DNA of 64,000 bases, from assembly GCA_039105265.1 (NCBI GenBank), contig JAPFFF010000016.1, positions 2,666,001 to 2,730,000 on the forward strand. The letters run 5' to 3'. The translations under genes and the position numbers were made by a program. The notes under the pieces were generated by a model. That model saw only the letters and a program-made list of their open reading frames with translations. It was not told where the DNA came from and ran no database searches. The stretch is from Tritrichomonas musculus. Its lineage: Eukaryota > Parabasalia > Tritrichomonadida > Tritrichomonadidae. Shown piece by piece: positions 42,701 to 51,838 of the stretch. How positions within the stretch are numbered: the first letter of the stretch is position 1; each line of letters starts with the position of its first letter.

Positions 42701-42972
42701 TCGTGCTGTACTTCATCTTTCTCGGAAAAATGCCCGGCCAGACAATGAAGGAGAAGGCAATGGGAAAGCAAATCAAGCTGCCTGAAGTGTCTCCTTCTGT
42801 TAATAAATGCTGCATCGATTTGATGTCTAAATGCTTGGATAACGATCCAAAAGAACGACCTTCTTTCAACGAAATTTTGACTATCTTGAGAGATAATAAA
42901 TTCATGCTCGCTGACGATGTCGACCCATCAATTGTCGCTCAACGTGATCAAGAACTTGAATCATTTAAATAA
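39718..42972 (+). CDS. Triple-kinase protein with WW-like N terminus
   Basis: 1,084 residues. Residues 8-40 (YYDDSHTPYYYHPQTGESSY..P) resemble a WW domain in which both tryptophans are Phe/Tyr/Ser. An Asn/Asp-rich linker follows, then three kinase domains. K1 (about 101-380) has FAAKF, HRDLKPEN and NFE in place of DFG, so it is doubtful as an enzyme. K2 (about 449-704) has YAAKI, HCN for HRD and DFC for DFG, a pseudokinase. K3 (about 797-1060) has LCKKV, YRDLKVSN and an intact DFG, probably active. Between K2 and K3 lie a Lys-rich stretch and short repeats of KPSEKVDTEPSEKV. Two regulatory pseudokinase-like units ahead of one active domain recall JAK-like organisation (inference). Composition shifts to higher GC from about nt 41050. 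K1 resembles the kinase at 1-1202. Confidence 0.92.
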   Translation: MTETRKDQPDCFFMYYDDSHTPYYYHPQTGESSYNAPKKGKIFDPITRFLLEEITDNDNNNNNNEINDDDSDQRTNTSPPLKSQQSYPNSHENAFLDLNRFVLIKKIDQDIFTKVYQVRDKFSGNLFAAKFLQNGTYDETKYPNKLSLIHHEINLLSLFDHPSLLKLIGFSQTDFQGELCPTIITEYAINGSLRNILDLERKSESLIEWDSTKKLINIYGIASGMSYLHSHNFIHRDLKPENILIDELLHPKICNFEIPNLVDHLKFDPFTHSQSGFVGSPIYTAPEILIDGKYSKSSDVYAFALVIYEIITLEKPFESEKMFEILLNVATKKMRPEISGDIPPAYRDLIERCWSQQPENRPTFDDIVNELRHNQEYITDLVNEVEFLDYVDFIDSQIAFDAPKIISFDEKSPSTSEKELEAASTSQNQEVFDAYKVNFNELFFDTSDYELSDKKVGNDSSSNVYIAKNRKSGIQYAAKIKKNGLVTSKEQKKFTKKSILLSGLVHPAIAKLQGINFHPFYDVMILSPTVLSEYFKNGSLRSIIDQSNDQKFNATKKIICLIGISHAMKYSHKHKLVHCNLKPENVFLDDNLYPKIGDFCLSMGGVTFCTAPEIFKDEEAATNGSDVYSFAMIAFEVMTGIKPFSKSGKPLNGSQLEKKVIDGERPEFNNSVTDSMKELICQCWSGDPEKRPSFDRIYKKLSSEFKSFSKEKVDDKEVNSYIETLTNSKHKKSAEKRHRSSKKKTDKDDTKPSEKVDTEPSGKVEEKPSEKVDTEPSEKVNSEEENYFFGPEEEANFEVVAKIGEGMTSVVYKLVDKRTMVPLCKKVLKVEGASFKDLQNAMKEFEVLHRLHHPCICSAIAINTSEVLSEEEEVTTVALFIEFIDFTLKDCLSKNMLNSTLKTRIIVELSHALRYLHSKNMIYRDLKVSNIMLNSVYQVKLIDFGLVRINECLFGEEMMNTISMTKGIGDSLFMSPEMMREEEYDNKTDVFSFGIVLYFIFLGKMPGQTMKEKAMGKQIKLPEVSPSVNKCCIDLMSKCLDNDPKERPSFNEILTILRDNKFMLADDVDPSIVAQRDQELESFK

Positions 42973-43019
42973 GGGAAAAAATTATTCAAATTAAAAAAAT
43001 AAAATAAAATAATAATAAT

Positions 43020-43933
43020 AAAAAAAAAAAAAAAAAAAAAAAATTGACTTTGTTATCTTAAAATTTTATATATACAGCTGTTTCGGAAATAGATTAGAAT
43101 TTTTTGGAAATAAAATAGTAACCGTTTTATTTTTTTGGAAATTAAATATTTTTTTTTGGAAATAAAATAGGAACGATCATTTTATATTCAATTTTATCAT
43201 ACTTAAAAACAGAATTAAAAGATAGATTAAAGAAATTTTATGGCGTTTTACACATTATTATGTTAATATATACACGAGTTTTGTTTTTAACTGTTCAATA
43301 TGAAACATAGAGTATGTTATTGTGTTTTTAATAGGATATTACAAAAATATTGTTTTCATCCCAAATTACTCAATAAAATCTTCAATTTATTGACAATTAT
43401 GCATTTTTTATGATTTTTAATATGAAAATTGATGATAATGTATATTTTGAAAAAACTCTTGCATTAACGAAAAAATCACTTTATTTATGATTATTAGTGA
43501 TTATTATATCGAAATTGAAAAGAAATTTTCTTTTTGTTTTATCCAGGATATAATTTAAAAAAGATATTATGTAATCGGTGAAATATCAATTATAAAGTAT
43601 CTTTTTAATAGCATCTGTCAAAATATATTAAATTGGCAAAAGATTGTTCAGATGTAATTAATATTTGCTTCTGATTTAAATGTTTTTCATCAACAAAAAT
43701 ACTGGAAATTGAATGCAAAATAATCGTTCACTATTTTATTTCCAAAAAAAAATATTTTATTTCCAAAAATATTTTAGCGGTTTTATAAACCATTCAAATC
43801 ATGCTATTTTATTTCCAAAAAATTCTAATCTATTTCCGAAACAGCTGTAAACGTAAAAAAAATTCTACGACATTTTTAAATTGCGTAAAAGCCTATATAA
43901 AACAATGAAAAAAAAAAAAAAAAAAAAAAAAAA
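43020..43933. mobile_element. 773-bp mariner-type MITE between two A tracts
   Basis: The element itself is 43075-43847, bordered by TA (43073-43074 and 43848-43849). Its perfect 44-bp inverted ends begin CAGCTGTTTCGGAAATAGAT. Subterminal TTTTTGGAAATAAAATAG motifs recur at about 43105, 43133 and 43152, and reversed at about 43733-43775. No transposase is encoded. A tracts of about 24 and 26 bases (43020-43043, 43908-43933) lie just outside. TA targets and CAG ends fit Tc1/mariner/pogo elements. Confidence 0.8.
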
Positions 43934-43981
43934 TAATTTTTAATTATTATTTAAACTTTTAATAAACAGAATAAGATCAAA

Positions 43982-46211
43982 TTACTCAACGTATTCAATA
44001 ATTCCTACAGAAAACTCATTTTCACTTTGTTCTTCTGAATTTCGATTATTTACGTTTTCTGCCGCATTTTCACCTCTGCTGCTTTCTCTCGCTTCCTTTT
44101 TCTTCCTATAAAACACGAAATACTAAACCAAAACCGACACAAAAGCAACCAGCACGATCACAGCAGCAACAATTCCATTGATTGCGCCAGTTCCCAGTCC
44201 CTTTCCTTTACCTCTTCCTCCGCTGCCTCCACTGTTGTTTATTCCGTTTCCGTCATTATCATCATCTTCTTCTTTGTCGTCGTTACCAGGGCCAACTTCG
44301 ACTATTCCTTCAGGAACGGCAGTTACATTCACAGCGAAAGTGCTGGCGCCGTCCTCAGTGATGCAGACTTTTGCAACAAATTTGTTCTCTCCTCTGAATT
44401 CCGGAAAATTTGTTGATTCAAAAGTTGCCTTATCTTTCCACTTTTTGCATCTATCGTTGTGACCGTTTCCGGTGAATTTTTTTGACCTTCTTGACAGATC
44501 CAAAAAATGAAGATAATTCGTTTTGGCTGTCACTTTCACCTATGTAATTCAGAACGATCATTTCAGGCTCAATTGAATCAGGTATCGTTGCGAAATCCTC
44601 TTCAAAGCGATAGTTCAATTTGAGCTGAGGATTTTGCGCTGAAATTGAATGCGCTGAAAGTGAAGATTGAGGATAAAACTCAAATGATTTTTTGACCTCT
44701 AATTGACCTGTAACCGAAGCCATTGTTTGAGTTTCAACCAATATGTGATTTGTAACGATTTTTGAGTTCTTATCGTCTATCAAAAGTGACAGCCTAGGTG
44801 AGTCACCATTGAATGTTATGTTTGAAAAAGTTACATCCGTATTTTTATTGAAACGAATTGTCTTCTCTCTCGAAACAATCTGTGACTGACTGAACTCGAT
44901 CTTGCTGCTCTCTGTTGTCAGATTGATGCTTTGCTCACTCTTCACTTCGAGCACTTGTGCGACGACGGTTGGAATGTCCTCTACAATCAATGGAGAGCTT
45001 CCAGTATCGATTTCAATACTTCCTTCAATTTCTTGAACTTTGTCCCAATTTCCGATGAACATGAAGACATTTGATTCCTTCTCAGGATGATTTTCTTCCT
45101 CGAATAAAGAAGGGCTAAAAAGAATTCGTTTAAATAATTTGAATACTTTATTAAATCGATTGTTGTTGTCTTCAAAAGTTATCATTCCAGGGATGTCTTT
45201 AATGACAATGTTGTACGGATTTAGGTTTTTGTATGCATATCCTTTCAGCTTCTGGTATTCCTTTGTATCTTGGCATTCAAGATGCATTTTGTTGAAAATG
45301 AGTAAAAGTACAATTTACCAGTAACTTTGGCTTTGTCGATCGTGTAGGTTAAACTATCTACTCTGTAGCCAAGGTTGTCGAAAATGCACGCCAAATGGAG
45401 ACTCCATTGACTTTCAGTTATGTTTATCATGTCAACAGAAAATACGTTAGGAGGACTAATTGAGACGGGAAAAAGAACTAAGTCAGTGAGCTTCAAACTA
45501 AAGATTGAGTTGTATGTAATCGACTCTGTCACTGTCATTTGACATGAAAAATCATTAGAAAGAAATGGCCAGAATCTGGTGCATTTAATATGTGTCCCAA
45601 AATACTCACATGTGGAAATGAGGAACGAGCCAACTGTGTTGAATGAAATCGATGGGTCTCAGAAATAATTGTAACTGTTTTATTGTTGAGGTATTCAAAA
45701 GAAATCTTGTTGTTCCCATAGATGATTCTCAAATCACGTGGAGAAGAAATCGAAATTTCGTAATGAGCTCTAGCATCCCATTCAGAAATTTTAATTGAAA
45801 TAGGAGATAATATTATTGTAAATCAATCTGCAATTTCATCGTTCAAATTAATTGAAAATACTTGAGGACCATAACAAACTAGATTTGAGTTAATACTTGA
45901 GGGTAAGCTAACGGAATAACCATAATCAACATTATAAAAACTCGTAGAAATTAAATATAAAGGCTTTTGGGGATTTTTTTGGGTAACTGTTTTGAATCTA
46001 AAAGAATGGTAAATAAAAACTGTTTTGTCTGAAGATTCATCAAGATTTTCAATAGTAATATCAAGATTGCTTGCATAAATAGTTGGACCAGTATAACCAT
46101 TTGAATAATAGCTTATTCGAGTTTGTAAGGTAATTCGTTTAGAAAGTGTATTAAAAAAAAATATTAAAAAAGGAATCGAGATTATCAAGATTTATAACGA
46201 CATCATTTAAT
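43982..46211 (-). pseudogene. Decayed large surface membrane protein gene
   Basis: Reading right to left, a signal-peptide-like start (about 46211 to 46150, ISIPFLIFFFNTL) is followed by a long Ser/Thr/Asn-rich extracellular-type region in at least four displaced frames (45823-46188, 45535-45732, 45245-45538, 44451-45287). Next come a Gly-rich hinge and a membrane helix GAINGIVAAVIVLVAFVSVLV. A TAG falls at the end of that helix. The frame then continues through YRKKKEARESS and an acidic tail to a TAA at 43982-43984. Such proteins, with one C-terminal helix and a short tail, are typical trichomonad surface antigens (BspA/Pmp-like layout). I do not recognise the ectodomain. Several frameshifts and stops make it non-functional. 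The 3' end is GC-richer than the 5' end. Confidence 0.65.
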
Positions 46212-46271
46212 ATGTCAGTTGAACTTAATCAATAGAAAAAAGAACTTTTTGTATGATAAGACCAAATAAAT

Positions 46272-46277
46272 TCATAA
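46272..46277 (+). promoter_or_regulatory. Initiator TCATAA
   Basis: TCATAA with A at 46274, 11 nt upstream of ATG 46285 of the BTB-like/F5/8C gene. The spacing and sequence fit the trichomonad initiator and fix the intended start codon. Confidence 0.6.
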
Positions 46278-46284
46278 ATTAAAA

Positions 46285-47782
46285 ATGAGTTCAATTTCAT
46301 TATCGATTAAGCTTCATTATCGATTAAGTTCAACTTCATTATTGGGGATGAAAAAATAGCATGCCACAAGTTTTTTGCTGCTTTTCTCTATCACGCAATA
46401 TCACAAAATCTTCTTTCAGATCCAACGCTTGATTTATTTTATATTAACATTGCAAATCAAAAGAACAATGAAAAAATTCAAGCATATCTTCATCAGCTTA
46501 TCAATAGAGAACATATCGAAATCACCGAAAAAGAAATTCAAGATTTTATTTCGCAACTCAACGAAACGAGCAAAGATTCAGATATATCAGATTTTCCACC
46601 AACAAATATAACGGCTTTACTTCTGCTAAACCAAGAATTACAAAATGACGAAATCAGAGAAGAGATATATCAACTTTTATTTTCAGCTCTCATTTCAAAC
46701 GACAAGAAAAACGATAAGCAAGAGCAAAATCATACCAAAGAAGAAATTACTCACAAAATTATTCAAATCCAAAAAATTGAAACAATTCTTAATCTAATTA
46801 AAAACAAGAAAAAGGACGAAGCAACAAAAGCACTTTTTCAGAACATATGATCCAATATATAGAAAAAGAATATAAAGAAATTATCGACGAAATTGCATCA
46901 CAATTCGATGAAATTGATGAAAAATATTTTTACGAAATGAATGAAAATTTTCTTGATTCAATTTTAAGCTCAGAAAAACTGAAAATTAATAATGAAGACT
47001 CACTTTTGTCAGTATTACTCAATCGCCGCGCATACATCCTTTCTAATAAAAGCGATGAAATTGATCAACATCACTTTTATATTGAAAAAGTGGAGTTTGA
47101 ATACTTGAGTGAAGAAGGAATCAAAAAATTTTTGGATGAAGTTGAATTCGATCAAATCAGCTTCGATGTTTGGTCACAGATAAAGAAACGTTTGCTTCTT
47201 CCTGTTCAGATCAAGATGATACAGAATGAGCGTCATAAAAGTCTGCCAGGCACAGAATTCAAATACAACGAGGCAAGTCCTTTTTGCGGCATTTTTGATC
47301 ATCTCACAAAAAAGTCAAATGGAAACATTCAAAACAACAGCACAATTGAAATTAAATCATCTAACCTTTCATGTGGAAAATTCCAAGAAATCGTTGATTT
47401 CCAGAATCCGAGCGGCCACACTCATGTTGGTGGAAATCCAAATCCTCGCTGGCTTCAAATTGATTTTAAAGCAAGAAAAATACAAATTGACTCTTACCTA
47501 ATCAAATCAGCTCACACAGATGAAAATTCAGATAACAAATATTATTTGAGGAGCTGGAAAGTTGAAATATCATCAGATGGAAGCAGGTGGGACTGCGTTG
47601 ATGAGAGAACAAATGTTTCTGAATTGAATGGAAACTACAAGATGCAATTCTTTAAATTGAAGAAGATAACGGATCCATTTAGATTCATTCGAATTATTAC
47701 TGACCAAGGCAATTGGTATAATGATAATAGTGGATTCAGTATCGGAAAACTTGAATTTTATGGAAATATAATTGAAACATGA
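46285..47782 (+). pseudogene. BTB-like plus F5/8 type C (discoidin) protein, two frameshifts
   Basis: The intended product starts at ATG 46285 (MSSISLSIKF), has a BTB-like N-terminal part with the typical CHKFFAAFLYHAIS segment, a helical middle, and a C-terminal F5/8C domain (FQNPSGHTH, RWLQIDF, YLRSWKVEISSDG, RFIRI, LEFYG). It is interrupted twice: a 17-bp tandem duplication at 46296-46328 shifts the frame just after the start, and near a T5 run at 46834-46838 the frame changes again. The last part, 46847-47782 (311 codons), is open by itself. F5/8C domains bind sugars or lipids. The intact family looks cytosolic and regulatory, but its role is unknown. A 144-bp copy of part of it lies at 50912-51055. 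Confidence 0.75.
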
Positions 47783-48049
47783 TGTTTTATTTAATTTTTT
47801 GGGTTCATATTTTTTATTTAAATAAATTATACATTGTGATATCAATTACCAAATACATTACACAGCTTTTTTATTTTTCGCGAACAAGAAAATTATCTTC
47901 GTCTTAATCAAGAACAATATCCTTTCATTCCACGATATTATGGATATTTTGAAATTTATAACGAAAAATACTTTCTTATCGAATATATCGAAGGGAAATC
48001 ACTTGATAAATATGAATTAGAACTTTTAAGTTTACAAGATAAATATAAT

Positions 48050-50788
48050 ATGATTTTTGGACTTATTTTGACAATAAAGTTTCTTCATTCTCTTGGATAC
48101 GTTTACAGAGACTTGAAATTAGATAACATCATAATCAACCAAAACAAAGAAGCAATTTTAATTGATTTTGATCGTTTAATTAAAGTTGAAACTGAATCAA
48201 AAACAATTGATTTAAACAGTCCATTCTTAGCACCAGAGTTAAGAAAAACATATAAGTCAGATGTTTTTTCATTAGGTTGCATCATATGCTATATACTATA
48301 TGGAAAAGATTACAAGGATCAAATTCAAGAGGATATAGATCCTCTTTTTAAATCATGTTTAAATGATGATCAATCACAAAGGCCAGATATAAGTGAAATA
48401 ATTTATTCATTTTATAAGAATTTTTTATCAACAGTTCATGCCAAAAGTAGCAAAGAACAGAAACTTGTTACACTTTTTACAAAACTCCAAAATAATAATT
48501 GTAATGATTTATATACACTTGGCTTAATTTATGCAGAAAATGCATATATTCCATGCGAAATCGATAAAGCAATTCATTATTATTCGCTTGCTGCAAATCA
48601 AAATTATCCACTAGCACAATTCAAACTCGGTGCTATTTATTTGGTAGGCAAATATGTTTCGTGCGACATTAACAAAGCAATTCATTATTTTTCACTCGCT
48701 GCAAATCAAAATGATCAAGAAGCACAATTTAGTCTCGGTGTCATTTATTTAGAAGGAATATATGTTCCTCGTGACATTAACAAAGCAATTCGTTATTTTT
48801 CACTGGCTGCTGACCAAAATAACCTAAAAGCACAATTCAATATCGGATTCATTTATTGTGAAGGTAAATATGTCAAACGCGATATTAACAAAGCAATTCA
48901 TTATTTTTCACTTGCTGCAAATCAAAATGATCCACAAGCACAACACAATCTCGGTCTCATTTATTATGAAGGGAAATATATCACACTCGATATTAACAAA
49001 GCAATTCATTATTTTTCACTTGCTGCAAATCAAAATGATCCACAAGCACAATTTAATCTCGGTCTCATTTATTATGAAGGTAAATATGTCAAACTCGATA
49101 TTAACAAAGCAATTCATTATTATTCACTCGCTGCAAATCAAAATGATCCACAAGCACAATATAATCTCGGTCTCATTTATTATGAAGGAAAATATATCAC
49201 ACGCGATATTAACAAAGCAATTCATTATTATTCACTCGCTGCAAATCAAAATCTTCAACAGGCACAATTCAATCTCGGATTCATTTGTTATGAAGAAAAA
49301 TATGTCACAGGCAACATCGACAAAGCAATTTATTATTTTTCACTTGCTGCAAATCAAAATAATTTAAAAGCACAATTCATTCTTGGTGTCATTTATTTAG
49401 AAGGCAAATATGTAACACCTGATATCGACAAAGCAATTCATTATTTTTCAGCTGCTGCAAATCAAAATTTCTTACTTGCATTATCCAGCCTCGGCCGCAT
49501 TTATTCTAACGGCAAATATGTCACACGTGATATCAATAAAGCAATTTATTATTATTCACTCGCTTCAAATCAAAATGATACATATGCACAATCCAATCTC
49601 GGCTTGATTTATTCTGAAGGCAAATATGTCACACGCGACATCAACAAAGCAATTTATTATTTTTCACTCGCTTCAAATCAAAATGAACCAGAAGCGAAAA
49701 ATAATCTCGGCTTGATTTATTCTGAAGGAAAATATGTCAAACGCGACATCAACAAAGCAATTCATTATTTTTCACTCGCTTCAAATCAAAATGATCCAGA
49801 AGCGCAAAACAATCTCGGTGTCATTTATTATGAAGGTAAATATATCACACACGATATTAACAAAGCAATTCATTATTTCTCACTTGCTGCAGATCAAAGT
49901 TATTCAGAGGCACAATTCAATCTCGGTGTCATTTATTATGAAGGAAAATATATCACACACGATATTAACAAAGCAATTCATTATTTTTCACTTGCAGCAA
50001 ATCAAGATTTCCCACAAGCACAATTCAATCTCGGTTTGATTTATTATGCCCGCCGAACAACTTTTGATATTAAAAAAGGCAGTTACTACATCATGTTGGC
50101 ATCAAATAATGGAGATAGAATTGCTAATTTCGCACATGGCTTTCTGTTACACGAGAAAAATAGTTCGGAGAAAGACATTGAAGATGCGATCCATTTCTAT
50201 AAAGAAGCATCTTCATTCAACATTCAATTTGCAAAAAATAACCTCGGAATTATATACAAGCACGGCTACTATAAAAATGAACGACGACTTTGGAATGCAA
50301 TTGAATACTTCAAAGAAGCAATTCGACAAAAAAATGATTATTTATCAATGTACAATTTAGCGCATATCTATATGTATGATGACTCAATAAAATGTGATTT
50401 TAACAAATTAATTGAATTGCTGATAAATTCATCGAAACAATTTTATCATTCCATAATTTTGTTATATTTATTGTTAGTCAAACAATTTGGGTTTAACATT
50501 GAAAAAATCAAACAAGAAATTGAGAAAATAACTGATGAAACAAGCAATTTATATGAAAAAATACAAAATATTTGTGTCTTAAATCTTTCTGATAAGTCAA
50601 AGTATGACTATTTGTATGAATTATATCGCAATAATGATTTTATATATAATATCGAATTTCATCCTATCCAAGCATTTGTTATTCGACAGAAGAAAGTAAT
50701 TATAATTCCATCAAAATATCCTAACGCAAAGGACATTTCATCAGAGTTTTACGATGGATTCGGTCATGATCTCATCAATTCTTCATAA
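48050..50788 (+). CDS. 5'-truncated kinase-Sel1 repeat protein
   Basis: 912 codons from the first in-frame ATG. Homology to the gene at 26026-30345 actually begins at about 47878 (REQENYL...PFIPRYYG...FLIEYIEGKSL), upstream of that ATG. The kinase N-lobe with its glycine loop and beta-3 lysine is absent, so the domain is incomplete: it retains VYRDLKLDN (YRD) and IDFDR (DFD). About 17 Sel1 units of 36 residues follow (consensus KAIHYFSLAANQNDPQAQFNLGLIYYEGKYVTRDIN). The C terminus NAKDISSEF.DGFG matches the other gene. It is probably a truncated, catalytically dead copy, although the solenoid could still be made. Sequence just upstream is the 3' end of the F5/8C gene. Confidence 0.75.
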   Translation: MIFGLILTIKFLHSLGYVYRDLKLDNIIINQNKEAILIDFDRLIKVETESKTIDLNSPFLAPELRKTYKSDVFSLGCIICYILYGKDYKDQIQEDIDPLFKSCLNDDQSQRPDISEIIYSFYKNFLSTVHAKSSKEQKLVTLFTKLQNNNCNDLYTLGLIYAENAYIPCEIDKAIHYYSLAANQNYPLAQFKLGAIYLVGKYVSCDINKAIHYFSLAANQNDQEAQFSLGVIYLEGIYVPRDINKAIRYFSLAADQNNLKAQFNIGFIYCEGKYVKRDINKAIHYFSLAANQNDPQAQHNLGLIYYEGKYITLDINKAIHYFSLAANQNDPQAQFNLGLIYYEGKYVKLDINKAIHYYSLAANQNDPQAQYNLGLIYYEGKYITRDINKAIHYYSLAANQNLQQAQFNLGFICYEEKYVTGNIDKAIYYFSLAANQNNLKAQFILGVIYLEGKYVTPDIDKAIHYFSAAANQNFLLALSSLGRIYSNGKYVTRDINKAIYYYSLASNQNDTYAQSNLGLIYSEGKYVTRDINKAIYYFSLASNQNEPEAKNNLGLIYSEGKYVKRDINKAIHYFSLASNQNDPEAQNNLGVIYYEGKYITHDINKAIHYFSLAADQSYSEAQFNLGVIYYEGKYITHDINKAIHYFSLAANQDFPQAQFNLGLIYYARRTTFDIKKGSYYIMLASNNGDRIANFAHGFLLHEKNSSEKDIEDAIHFYKEASSFNIQFAKNNLGIIYKHGYYKNERRLWNAIEYFKEAIRQKNDYLSMYNLAHIYMYDDSIKCDFNKLIELLINSSKQFYHSIILLYLLLVKQFGFNIEKIKQEIEKITDETSNLYEKIQNICVLNLSDKSKYDYLYELYRNNDFIYNIEFHPIQAFVIRQKKVIIIPSKYPNAKDISSEFYDGFGHDLINSS

Positions 50789-50911
50789 TAAGATTATTGC
50801 ACTTTTTGTGCAAAATGCCACTTTTTGTACAAATTTTGTGAAAAAACAAAACAAAACAAAAAAATAAATATATATAAATATATAAAATAATTTATAGATC
50901 ATTTTTTATTG

Positions 50912-51242
50912 GTTGAATTCAATCAAATCAGCTTCGATGTTTGGTCACAGATAAAGAAACGTTTGCTTCTTCCTGTTCAGATCAAGATGACACAGAATGA
51001 GCACAGAATTCAAATACAACGAGGCAAGTCCTTTTTGCGGCATTTTTGATCATCTTCATGGAGTTGCAATTACAGCGTATAGAAAATATAACTTTTTCAA
51101 ATAAAAAATGGTCATGTTAAAAACTTTTTGAATACTTTCTAATATATAAAAAACTCATTTTATTAAACTAATCTCACTTGCATATGATTATCCTTGCAGT
51201 TATATAAGTTGATTTTATTGAACATCAGCATAACATTATTTA
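50912..51242 (+). repeat. Patch of two copied pieces (F5/8C gene fragment + dispersed repeat)
   Basis: 50912-51055 copies 47141-47304 of the F5/8C gene with a clean 20-bp deletion and very few changes. From 51057 the sequence instead copies the repeat at 25589-25799 (CATGGAGTTGCAATTA onward), lacking about 21 bp. The two join within a few bases. It is non-coding. Confidence 0.8.
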
Positions 51243-51838
51243 CTCAAATCATCCTTACCTGCCCAATTCAATTACCCAATTTCAATCTCATAACTTTTTC
51301 AGAAAATTTAAGAGTCTACTCCATCAGAATACATAAATGCTTTATATTTGCCTTTTTTTATCTATATAATTCTTTATGAAGAATTTCAAACTCAGGAAAT
51401 ATATATTTATCAATTTTAATTTTCATGATGATTTTCATCAATATAAAATTTTATATTTCATGTGCCAAGAGAATATTGCTGATTATTTTATATTTACAAT
51501 CATTTAAGCATGAATTCATATTGTTTTATGAATTATCAATTGATTTTTATACCATTTTACTCCATCATAAATTGTGAATTAGTTATTTTTATTCAGTAAT
51601 TATTAAATAAAATTAAATTGAATAAACATTTATACTCAGAATAAACATATTTATAAATACAACAAAAATTTGTGATTTAATCTTTTTAATATTTTAAATA
51701 TATATTAATTATTATATTCTAATTTTAATTTATCAATTATAAAATATTTTGTAGTTTAATCTTTACATGAATACTACTTTATATATATAAAGAATTTGAA
51801 TAATTATTCAATTTTTTTTAAAAAGCATTCGAAAAATC
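51243..51838. other. Intergenic, no gene seen
   Basis: AT-rich 5' flank of the DUF3447 gene. No initiator of the TCA-Py type lies close to the ATG. Confidence 0.45.
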
